Source: RDXT01 sp033765305 (lineage in GTDB: Bacteria > Bacteroidota > Bacteroidia > J057). Taken from it: DNA of 64,000 bases. The stretch lies in contig JANRID010000002.1 in the NCBI GenBank assembly GCA_033765305.1, positions 1 to 64,000 on the forward strand, read 5' to 3'. The notes beneath the pieces were generated by a model. The model made no database searches, was not told the origin of the DNA, and was given only the letters and a program-made list of their open reading frames with translations. Both the position numbers and the translations under genes were made by a program. Below are positions 17,071-24,417 of this stretch, one piece after another; the stretch's first letter is position 1, and every line of letters begins with the position of its first letter.

Positions 17071-18467
17071 GGCTCATTGAGCAGGGACACCGCAGGGCCA
17101 AAGTCAGCCGTTTCCAGATACTGGATCAGCTCCAGCTTGCTGAAGCGCACTGCGCCTTGTTCAGGATCTGTTTTCTCAAACATGATGTTGGTTTGCCCGT
17201 CCAACTGCACCGGATCGATGCGGGTATGGTGGATTTTCCGGCCCTGGGCTACCTGAATAGCCTGCCGGGCAAACAGCACCAGTCCCCGGGCTGCTACCTG
17301 GGGCATTTGGCATACCTCCCCCACCAGCAGGGGGGAATGGGTATTGATGAGGACCTGCCGGGCGGGAAAGGGCGCATCTGCTTCCTCGGCAAATTGCGTA
17401 CTCAGACCGCGCAGCAGCCTGACCACTTGTCCGATACGTTTGGGATGCACCCCATTTTCCGGCTCTTCAAAGCACAGCACGCCCCGATGCTGCGGGTCGT
17501 GCTTCAGGGTCGCCAAGGCGAGCAGCCGCAGGGTTCCCTCCGACAGCACCAGCGAACTGAACACCCGCCCATCCTCCATGGTCATGCTAACCGTATATTT
17601 CTTCTCCTGTTCATCTTCCCGAACATCCAGGTCCCTGATGCCGGGAATGAGGCGGGACATATCGAGGGCGATGTCGGAGATCAGGCCCGGCTCTTCCTGC
17701 TTGATGCGGAATAGGGCCGAAGCCAGCCCCGATCCATCCGGCCTCATGACCTCCGAAGCGGTCATCTTGGCCACCGGTTTGCTGAGTGCTACGGGGTTGA
17801 GCTGCATAAAGCGCCAATGCCGCATCTCCTCCCGCACCGCCAGGGCATGGGGAAACTCAGTATTGGTCACCCCGCTGAGCATGGTGCTCTCCAGATCTGC
17901 GATAGGGCGGGGGCGTCCCCGGCTGCCTTTATCCTGATGCAGGTTGACTGTGTTGGCGTCGGATTCGCTGCTGATGAACGGCGATCGGCCTCCGGTGCTT
18001 TCCGGGCGCCAGCTGCTGTTGTGCCTGCCCACATAGTGCTGGTACCAGCGGTCTCCTGAGCGGGGAATGGCACGAAGGTCTTCCCGTTTGACAAACAGCC
18101 GTTCGATGTTCCGGTGATCTTGCCGGCGCTCCAGGCAGAGTTCGTAGCGCAAGCGGGTATATTTTATTTCGGCTTCGCTGCCCCAGGAGTCCCGGACCTT
18201 GCGGTCCACCAGCATTTCGACCGCAAACTCCATCTGCCGTGCATAGCTCCCATCCGGATGGAGCGTAAATAATTCGTAGGCCTCCCCCCGCTGATCGGCG
18301 AAAGCCGAGCGGATATCCATCTCAGCCAGGCGGGCCAGCAGCCTGATTGCATCAAAGAAGTTGCTTTTGCCTGCTCCATTCACCCCTGCAACCACTACAA
18401 ACGGCGCAAGGTCCAGGGAGAAACCGGAAAAGGACTTAAAGCCGTTTATTTCGATTCTCGTGATCAT
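17067..18467 (-). CDS. AAA (ABC/OLD-type) ATPase of a two-gene defence module
   Basis: A 466-residue AAA_21/OLD-like ATPase. I chose the ATG at 18467 because MITRIEINGFKSFSGFSLDL is the standard opening strand; an earlier ATG at 18515 would add 16 unrelated residues. Walker A is GVNGAGKS at 28-35, the ABC signature LVLSEGTLRLLAL lies near 330, Walker B GVLCFEEPENGVHP near 355, and the switch histidine VLINTHSPLL follows. A long variable insert (about 60-300) replaces a coiled coil. It precedes and overlaps the TOPRIM gene, and both sit between 46-bp direct repeats. Codon and base use look less GC-rich than in the flanking genes, which fits transfer. Confidence 0.85.
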   Translation of the reverse strand: MITRIEINGFKSFSGFSLDLAPFVVVAGVNGAGKSNFFDAIRLLARLAEMDIRSAFADQRGEAYELFTLHPDGSYARQMEFAVEMLVDRKVRDSWGSEAEIKYTRLRYELCLERRQDHRNIERLFVKREDLRAIPRSGDRWYQHYVGRHNSSWRPESTGGRSPFISSESDANTVNLHQDKGSRGRPRPIADLESTMLSGVTNTEFPHALAVREEMRHWRFMQLNPVALSKPVAKMTASEVMRPDGSGLASALFRIKQEEPGLISDIALDMSRLIPGIRDLDVREDEQEKKYTVSMTMEDGRVFSSLVLSEGTLRLLALATLKHDPQHRGVLCFEEPENGVHPKRIGQVVRLLRGLSTQFAEEADAPFPARQVLINTHSPLLVGEVCQMPQVAARGLVLFARQAIQVAQGRKIHHTRIDPVQLDGQTNIMFEKTDPEQGAVRFSKLELIQYLETADFGPAVSLLNEP

Positions 18468-18587
18468 GCGGACGGGCTTGCTTCCAATATACGGCATTTG
18501 TCCCTCCTTATACAACTATCGGCAGCAGCAACCTCCTATGCGCATTTGCTTGCGCCGGATGCCGGGGCTGGTATGAGGCTGCCGCCC

Positions 18588-19352
18588 TCAGGTGCCGGAT
18601 TTGCTGTACTGCCGGGCCAGATTGAGGAACCAGAAGATGCGCAGGGTATGGGTGCGGAGGTAGGTATCGGAGGCGCTGCGGTACACAAACAGGTGCATAT
18701 ACCCCACGTGCAGCTGGCTGTGGGCGGTGGTCTGCACGCCCAGGCCGGCGAATGCCCGGTTCTGGTTGAAGTAGCTGCGCGGCTGGCCCAGGTTCATGTG
18801 CAGCTCGTCGTTCACTGCGACAAACAAGCCGCCCGGCTGAAATTTGCGGGCCGTTACCGGAATGAAGGCGGCCAGGTTGTAGCGGAGCCGGGAGGTCGGG
18901 GTATAGCCGCTTGCAAGCTCATAATCGTTCAGGATTTTGCGCCGGTAGCGCTGCTCCAGCCGGATCCACTGCATCGTGCGCAGGCGCGGATACTGGTTGA
19001 ACCACTGAAACTGCCCCCAGATCATATGCTCCGGCTGGCTGACATACAGGTGGCCTTCGTTGGGGAAATGATTGACCCAGGCATAACCGGCGGCCAGTCT
19101 GGCCTGGTCCGACAGATACCAGATCGGCGCCACACGCAAAATGCTCTGGGTCAAGCGGGCATCGTCCCCGCCCGTTCCGCGCAGGTGGACGTCCACCCAA
19201 AGGCCCAGCCGGTTTGAATAGCGCAACTGATTGAACTGGCCCAGCCAGAGGGCCGGTGCGCCCGGGGTCACCGTTGCTGGCTGCGCATGCAGCACATGAA
19301 CCGAGCCCAGCAGCATGCTTGCCCATAGCGCATATATCCATCTCGTCCGCAT
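18588..19352 (-). CDS. DUF2490 outer-membrane-like protein
   Basis: A 254-residue protein with a signal peptide (MRTRWIYALWASMLLGSVHV, cut after HAQ). The body is a series of amphipathic, aromatic-rich strands (LGLWVDVHLRG, FQWFNQYPRLRTMQWIRLEQRYRR, QLHVGYMHLFVYR) typical of the DUF2490 beta-barrel family in Bacteroidota. Its last 15 residues before LARQYSKSGT fall in the 46-bp repeat shared with 16318-16363, so the present C-terminus may have been supplied by the inserted module. Function unknown. Confidence 0.82.
   Translation of the reverse strand: MRTRWIYALWASMLLGSVHVLHAQPATVTPGAPALWLGQFNQLRYSNRLGLWVDVHLRGTGGDDARLTQSILRVAPIWYLSDQARLAAGYAWVNHFPNEGHLYVSQPEHMIWGQFQWFNQYPRLRTMQWIRLEQRYRRKILNDYELASGYTPTSRLRYNLAAFIPVTARKFQPGGLFVAVNDELHMNLGQPRSYFNQNRAFAGLGVQTTAHSQLHVGYMHLFVYRSASDTYLRTHTLRIFWFLNLARQYSKSGT
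18612..18657. repeat. 46-bp direct repeat, right copy, inside the 3' end of the DUF2490 gene
   Basis: Identical over 46 bases to 16318-16363. A further block, 18557-18576, matches 16261-16280 at 18 of 20 positions, with unrelated spacers of 35 and 37 bases between the two blocks. The distance between repeat copies is 2294 bases. Confidence 0.9.
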
Positions 19353-19535
19353 ACAATCAGGTATTAGGGTTCATACGCAGCGGGGCAGCGGCCTGAGCTT
19401 TTCCGGATCTCCGGAAGCCCCGTGCATGGCGCTAATTTAGAAAGCACCGATTAAATATGGAAATGTTTTATATGTATACTCTATGGAGTAAGTAGGAAAA
19501 TGTTTGCCTGCGGCCATCCGGCTCTGCACCGGCGC

Positions 19536-20837
19536 TCAGTCGTAGTAGTTCACCGGCTGATAGCCGATCAGGCGGTCGCTGCGGTCTCCGGGCTCGCGGT
19601 AATACACGAGGATGGTGTAAAAATTTTCCCCTTCGAAGTGCGGCCCTTCGAGCAGGCTCTCGTCGGGGAGGCGCTCGCCGGGGCGCAGCACGGTGTAGGC
19701 GTAGTCGTAGGAGCCTTGCTTGAGGAGGATCTCGGCCTGGTACATGCCCAGGCTGTCCGAGTAGGCCATGCGGTACTCTGGCCGGGCCTGCCAGTCGCAG
19801 AAGCGCCCGGTGAGGTACACGGCCTCGCCTTCCGGGCGGGGCGGGGCGCGCAGGGTGAAGACATTGCGCACGTAGTCGGCCTGGATATCCGGATCGGGCC
19901 ATTCCTGGACACGGATGAAAAAGCTGCCGTTGCGGTCCATGCGGCTGCCGAGGGCATTGCGGAGGCGCGGGGTATCGGCGAAGAGATAGACCTCGTGCAG
20001 GTCTTCCCCTTCGTACACCTCCTGGATGGACTCCGACAGAAAGCGCACGCTGGCCACATCGTGGAAGCGGTATTCATTGCCGCTGCGGAACTGCTGCTCC
20101 AGGTTGATCTGGTATTCGAAGCGCCCTTCGGACTGGAATACCGGCTGCTGAAGGCGGGCGGGCTGGTCCCAGCGGAAGTTTTGCAGCACCATCACCTGCA
20201 GGTCCAGGGCGGGGTTGAATACGCGGAGGCCCTGGGTCTGGATCTCGAAGGAAAACTGCCGGAGCTGCTGCCGCTCCAGGCGCCCGTCGAGGAGGTATTT
20301 GAGGCCGATGCCGATGCGCCGGTCGGCGACGACAAAGCGGCGGGTGAGCACCGGGTGGTCGGGATCGGAGCCGCGGTACACCTTCAGGATGTAATTGCCG
20401 CTGATTTTGAAGGCTTCGCCGTCCTGGGGAAAGGAAAAACTGTAATGCACATAGGGGAGGCGGGTGAATTCCGAGCGCCGGAAGAGGTCGATGCGTTTCT
20501 GGCTGAAACCCTCGTAAAACTCGATCGGCAGCAGGTTGCTGGGCTGCCAGCGGGCGTCGCAGTTGATGAAATCCACGAAAAAATCCGATTCGCGGCGGTC
20601 TTCGGGCAGCAGCTCGTCAAATTCGAGCGTCAGCGGCTGGGCGACATCCAGATACAGCACCGGGTAGGAGGCCTCCAGGCGGCCCCGGTAGAACTGCACG
20701 CTGCGGATATTTGTCTCGTTCACCGCATCGCCCATCACCAGCGGCTCCGGAGCCGGGCGGGGCTTCAGCGTGCCGCTGCTGCTCTGGCAGCCTGCCAGCA
20801 AGCCTGCTACTCCGAGGGTCAGCCAAATGATGCGCAT
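19536..20837 (-). CDS. Type IX secretion system plug protein (DUF5103)
   Basis: A 433-residue lipoprotein-like member of the DUF5103 / T9SS-plug family. In T9SS the plug closes the SprA translocon pore on its outer side. ATG 20837 is preferred because MRIIWLTLGVAGLLAGCQ is a lipoprotein signal with Cys17 in the lipobox; the frame is open another 38 codons upstream without signal features. Family features are the N-terminal NIRSVQFYRGRLEASYPVLYL strand pair, FDELLPEDRRESDFFVDFINCDARWQPS, and the C-terminal VYLTGRFCDWQARPEYRMAY segment that resembles an early-set domain. It supports the Bacteroidota assignment; two T9SS-type cargo candidates lie at 32.6-38.1 and 51.1 kb. Confidence 0.85.
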   Translation of the reverse strand: MRIIWLTLGVAGLLAGCQSSSGTLKPRPAPEPLVMGDAVNETNIRSVQFYRGRLEASYPVLYLDVAQPLTLEFDELLPEDRRESDFFVDFINCDARWQPSNLLPIEFYEGFSQKRIDLFRRSEFTRLPYVHYSFSFPQDGEAFKISGNYILKVYRGSDPDHPVLTRRFVVADRRIGIGLKYLLDGRLERQQLRQFSFEIQTQGLRVFNPALDLQVMVLQNFRWDQPARLQQPVFQSEGRFEYQINLEQQFRSGNEYRFHDVASVRFLSESIQEVYEGEDLHEVYLFADTPRLRNALGSRMDRNGSFFIRVQEWPDPDIQADYVRNVFTLRAPPRPEGEAVYLTGRFCDWQARPEYRMAYSDSLGMYQAEILLKQGSYDYAYTVLRPGERLPDESLLEGPHFEGENFYTILVYYREPGDRSDRLIGYQPVNYYD

Positions 20838-21023
20838 ATGCGGCGGGGTTAGAAGCGGAAAGATAGCCCGGCGCTGCGGGGAATGCAATGGAAAAACGCG
20901 GAGCCAGGCCGGGGCCGCAAAATCCGGCGGCGGGAGAAATCTGCGCAGCATTGGGATTTAGCTGTGTTTTTTGCTTATTTCGCCCGGTTGAACCACCCAG
21001 ACTGCTACACGATCTCGCCGGTT

Positions 21024-21683
21024 ATGAAAGTATTGGTCATCGGCTCCACCGGAAGGGCCGGGCGATTGCTGGTAGAATATGCCCTCGAACGCGGGCACGA
21101 AGTCACGGCATTTGCCCGCAGCATGGATGATTATCCTGTCCGCCATGAGCGCCTGAACACGTTTACCGGCGATGTGCTGTATCCGGCCCTGATCGATGCG
21201 GCCATGCCCGGCCATGACATCGTGCTTTCCGTGATCGGCATCCGGCAGTTCAGCGGCCCCATTACCCTGCTTTCCACCGGCATCCGCAACATTGTGAGCG
21301 TCATGCAGCAGCACGGCGTGCGCAGGCTGCTCACCATCACCGGCGCGGGCATTCTGCAGGAGAACCACGACGAGCTCATCATGGAAAGCCTCAGCTTTCC
21401 GCCCAATCTGCTCAATATTTCCATGGACCACGAGCGGGTGTGGCACATCCTGCGCGACAGCCGGCTGGACTGGACCATCGTATCGCCGAGCTTCATGACC
21501 CACGCAGCGCGCACCGGGCAGTATCTGGTGGAGGCCGATTATTTTCCCCGCAACTGCCAGAACCGCGTGTCGGTGGAGGATGTCGCCGATTTCATCACCC
21601 TGGAAATGACGGAAAACCGCTTCCTCGGCAAACGGGTAGGCATCGCCTGGCCCAGTTCGCTTGCGGAGGAAGAGGAAATCTAA
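21024..21683 (+). CDS. NAD(P)-binding SDR-like protein
   Basis: A 219-residue atypical short-chain dehydrogenase of the NmrA/BVR-B group. The start at 21024 puts the dinucleotide-binding loop VIGSTGRAGRLLVEYALERG at once after the ATG. TFTGDVLYP contains the Asp that usually contacts the adenine, and RRLLTITGAG and LDWTIVSPSF match conserved strands of this group. No YxxxK catalytic pair is present, as in biliverdin reductase-like or regulatory members. Substrate unknown. It is divergent from the T9SS plug gene, with 186 bases between the starts. Confidence 0.82.
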   Translation: MKVLVIGSTGRAGRLLVEYALERGHEVTAFARSMDDYPVRHERLNTFTGDVLYPALIDAAMPGHDIVLSVIGIRQFSGPITLLSTGIRNIVSVMQQHGVRRLLTITGAGILQENHDELIMESLSFPPNLLNISMDHERVWHILRDSRLDWTIVSPSFMTHAARTGQYLVEADYFPRNCQNRVSVEDVADFITLEMTENRFLGKRVGIAWPSSLAEEEEI

Positions 21684-21951
21684 CCCCTGCCGGATCTGCT
21701 GCGGCATGTGCGCCGGGGCCCTGCGGGCCCCGCGGGATCGTTTGCAGACTTGTGTGCAGGGCAGTCCGGCTGCCTGTTCAATGCTTTTCCCCAATCAGCC
21801 GGCCAGAACCCGCAGCAAATCTGTTTCGTCAGCCTGTTTCGGGATGCATTCCGAAAATCCGCGCAATTCATCCGCAAACAATCCCTGTAAAGCGCTTTCA
21901 AGCGCCGGGAATCCCCCGGGCAATTCTGGTATTTACTGCGGACGGCTTTCG

Positions 21952-22025
21952 TTTTTCGAAAAATGACCGGCCTGAGTGCCGAAATTGTTGCCAAGATCCG
22001 GGGGTTGCAATCGGATTTTCGAAAA
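21952..22025. promoter_or_regulatory. Paired palindromic operator candidates (TTTTTCGAAAAA) upstream of glnN
   Basis: TTTTTCGAAAAA at 21952-21963 and TTTTCGAAAA at 22016-22025 share one palindromic core. Their centres are 63 bp apart, equal to six helical turns, and both lie 38-110 bases ahead of the glnN -7 box. This spacing would let a dimeric regulator bind both on one DNA face. The regulator is unknown. Confidence 0.4.
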
Positions 22026-22062
22026 AACTGCCTGTATGCGTCCGGAGTTTACAAAAAATTCC

Positions 22063-22070
22063 TACATTTG
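22063..22070 (+). promoter_or_regulatory. -7 promoter box (TACATTTG) for glnN
   Basis: TACATTTG matches TAnnTTTG and ends 27 bases before the glnN ATG. No strong -33 TTG lies at the normal distance. Confidence 0.5.
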
Positions 22071-22097
22071 ACCTGGTAATAAGCACTAACATTCGGT

Positions 22098-24281
22098 ATG
22101 AACCCCAGACTTCGCGCCTTACGGCAGATTCAGTCCCGGCCTTCTGTCCAGCCGGTCGATCAGTCCCGCCGTCCCAGTGAACTCTTCGGAGAAAATGTCT
22201 TCAACAAGAAAATGATGAAGCATTATCTCTCCAAGGAGACCTATGTAGCGCTCAAGAAGACCATGGAGGAGGGCAAGACGCTGGATCCTTCCATTGCCGG
22301 CCCGGTGGCCAATGCCATCAAGGCCTGGGCGATGGACAAAGGCGCTACCCACTTCACCCACTGGTTTCAGCCCCTGACGGGCCGCACCGCCGAAAAGCAC
22401 GATTCCTTCCTCGAAATTTCCGACGAGGAGCCGATCGACAAATTTTCCGGCAAGGAGCTGAGCCAGCAGGAGCCGGATGCTTCGTCCTTCCCCAGCGGCG
22501 GCCTGCGCCGCACCTTCGAGGCCCGCGGCTATACCGCCTGGGACTGCAGCTCGCCGGTCTTTATTTTCGAGACCCAGTACGGCAAGACGCTCTGCATTCC
22601 CACCATCTTCGTCTCCTACACCGGCGAAGCCCTCGACTTCAAAATTCCGCTCCTGAAGTCCATGGCCCTGCTGGACAAGGCCGCGACGGCTGTCTGCAAA
22701 TATTTCGACGACCAGGTCAAGCGGGTGATCGCGACGCTGGGCCCCGAACAGGAATACTTCCTCATCGACCGGGCCTATTACGACCTGCGCCCGGATCTCG
22801 TGCTCTCCGGCCGCACGCTCTTCGGCCGCCCCTCTGCCCGCCACCAGCAGATGGAGGACCACTACTTCGGCTCCATTCCCGAGCGCGCGTTCGCGTTCAT
22901 GAACGAGCTGGAGATGGAGGCGCACCGCCTCGGCATTCCGCTCCGCACCCGCCACAACGAGGTGGCACCCAGCCAGTTCGAGTGCGCGCCGCAGTTCGAG
23001 ACGCTGAACGTGGCCATCGACCACAGCCTGATGCTGATGGACCTCGTGGACCGCGTCGCCAAGAAGCATGATCTGGCTGCGCTGCTGCACGAGAAGCCCT
23101 TTGCGGGCATCAACGGCTCCGGCAAGCACAACAACTGGTCCATGGGCACCGATACGGGCAAAAACCTGCTCTCGCCCGGCCACAATCCCGAGGAAAACCT
23201 GATGTTCCTCACCTTCTTCGTGTGCGTGATCAAGGCCGTGCATGAATATGCCGACCTGCTCCGGGCCAGCATCGCCTCCGCCGGCAATGACCACCGCCTC
23301 GGCGCCAATGAAGCGCCGCCGGCCATCATCTCGGTCTTCGTGGGCACCCAGCTCTCCAAGATCCTGGACGATGTGGAAAACCCGCCGCGCCGCAAGAAGA
23401 ATGAGAAGTCCAGCGAGCTGATGCACCTCGGCATCGCCGAAATTCCCCCGCTGCTCCTCGACAATACGGACCGCAACCGCACCTCGCCCTTCGCCTTTAC
23501 GGGCAATAAGTTCGAGTTCCGCGCCGTGGGCTCCTCTGCCAACAGCTCCGGCCCCATGACCATCCTGAACATCATCGTCGCCGAGCAGCTCCGCGACTTC
23601 AAGGTGCAGGTGGACAGCAAGCTGAAGCGCGGCCGCAACAAGGAAGCCGCCATCATCGACGTGATGCGCGAATACATCACCTCCAGCAAACATATCCGCT
23701 TCGAAGGCGACGGCTACAGCGACGAATGGGTGCAGGAAGCAGCCCGCCGCGGCCTGTCCAACGTGAAGCAGACCCCGCGCGCCCTGGATGCGATCGTGGC
23801 CCACAAGGCAGAGGATCTGCTCGTGCGCAACGGCATCTACACCAAGGAGGAGCTGCACGCCCGCCACGAGATTCTGCTCGACAACTACCTCAAGCAGGTC
23901 AAGATCGAGGCCGATCTGATGTACGAGATCGCCGCCACCATGGTGCTGCCCGCAGCCGTGAAGTACCAGAATGAACTGATCGCCAATCTGGAGGATGCCA
24001 AGGACATCGGTCTGAAGGAGAAGGCTTTCAAAGCCCGCGTGGACCTGGCCAATGACCTCGGCGAGCAATGCTCCAACCTGACCAAGGCGCTCGATGCGCT
24101 GGAGAAAGCCCGCGACAAGGCCGACAAGCTCGATGGCTCGCGCGAGCAGGCCATTGCCTACTCGGAGCAGGTGCTGCCGCACTTCGACGAGGTGCGCTCG
24201 GCAGTCGATGCGCTGGAAGGCCTGGTCTCCGACGAGTACTGGACGCTGCCCAAGTACCGCGAGATGCTGTTCATCAAGTGA
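22098..24281 (+). CDS. glnN: Glutamine synthetase type III
   Basis: A 727-residue ATP-dependent enzyme making glutamine from glutamate and ammonium, of the long dodecameric GSIII type common in Bacteroidota and cyanobacteria. The N-terminal FGENVFNKKMMKHYLSKETY, KGATHFTHWFQPLTG and EKHDSFLEI are GSIII-specific. The catalytic-core signatures include TLGPEQEYFLID (metal-binding Glu), RHNEVAPSQFECAPQ and NGSGKHNNWSM (glutamate/ATP binding). The C-terminal helical extension (about 580-727) is the usual GSIII tail. Start 22098 matches the family N-terminus. It is monocistronic, with hairpins on both sides. Confidence 0.97.
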   Translation: MNPRLRALRQIQSRPSVQPVDQSRRPSELFGENVFNKKMMKHYLSKETYVALKKTMEEGKTLDPSIAGPVANAIKAWAMDKGATHFTHWFQPLTGRTAEKHDSFLEISDEEPIDKFSGKELSQQEPDASSFPSGGLRRTFEARGYTAWDCSSPVFIFETQYGKTLCIPTIFVSYTGEALDFKIPLLKSMALLDKAATAVCKYFDDQVKRVIATLGPEQEYFLIDRAYYDLRPDLVLSGRTLFGRPSARHQQMEDHYFGSIPERAFAFMNELEMEAHRLGIPLRTRHNEVAPSQFECAPQFETLNVAIDHSLMLMDLVDRVAKKHDLAALLHEKPFAGINGSGKHNNWSMGTDTGKNLLSPGHNPEENLMFLTFFVCVIKAVHEYADLLRASIASAGNDHRLGANEAPPAIISVFVGTQLSKILDDVENPPRRKKNEKSSELMHLGIAEIPPLLLDNTDRNRTSPFAFTGNKFEFRAVGSSANSSGPMTILNIIVAEQLRDFKVQVDSKLKRGRNKEAAIIDVMREYITSSKHIRFEGDGYSDEWVQEAARRGLSNVKQTPRALDAIVAHKAEDLLVRNGIYTKEELHARHEILLDNYLKQVKIEADLMYEIAATMVLPAAVKYQNELIANLEDAKDIGLKEKAFKARVDLANDLGEQCSNLTKALDALEKARDKADKLDGSREQAIAYSEQVLPHFDEVRSAVDALEGLVSDEYWTLPKYREMLFIK

Positions 24282-24314
24282 TGACGTGCCGGCCTGCGGG
24301 CCGCTGATACAGCT

Positions 24315-24342
24315 GCGCCGGAGCCCTGCGGGACTCCGGCGC
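24315..24342. terminator. Hairpin terminator after glnN
   Basis: GCGCCGGAG at 24315-24323 pairs perfectly with CTCCGGCGC at 24334-24342, followed by GCTTGTTTTGC. It lies between the convergent glnN and metalloprotease genes and may act in both directions. Confidence 0.6.
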
Positions 24343-24368
24343 GCTTGTTTTGCGGCGGCTCTGACGCA

Positions 24369-24392
24369 TCCGGGGCCCCGCAGGGCCCCGGA
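24369..24392. repeat. 10-bp-arm GC palindrome between convergent genes
   Basis: TCCGGGGCCC pairs perfectly with GGGCCCCGGA around CGCA. The core (read on the minus strand) GGGGCCCTGCGGGG is shared with the hairpin at 21714-21732 and, with changes, with 24315-24342. It probably also stops transcription of the minus-strand protease gene. Confidence 0.55.
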
Positions 24393-24417
24393 TCTGCATA
24401 GATCTGTCCGTTGCGGC

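Larger units (their letters stand above)
21684..22097. other. 414-bp gap upstream of glnN with palindromes and a -7 box
   Basis: No protein gene. It holds a GC hairpin (21714-21732), two AT palindromes with TTTTCGAAAA cores (21952-21963 and 22016-22025) and a -7-like box TACATTTG (22063-22070). The two palindromes probably serve glnN regulation, since the neighbour on the left ends here. Confidence 0.5.
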
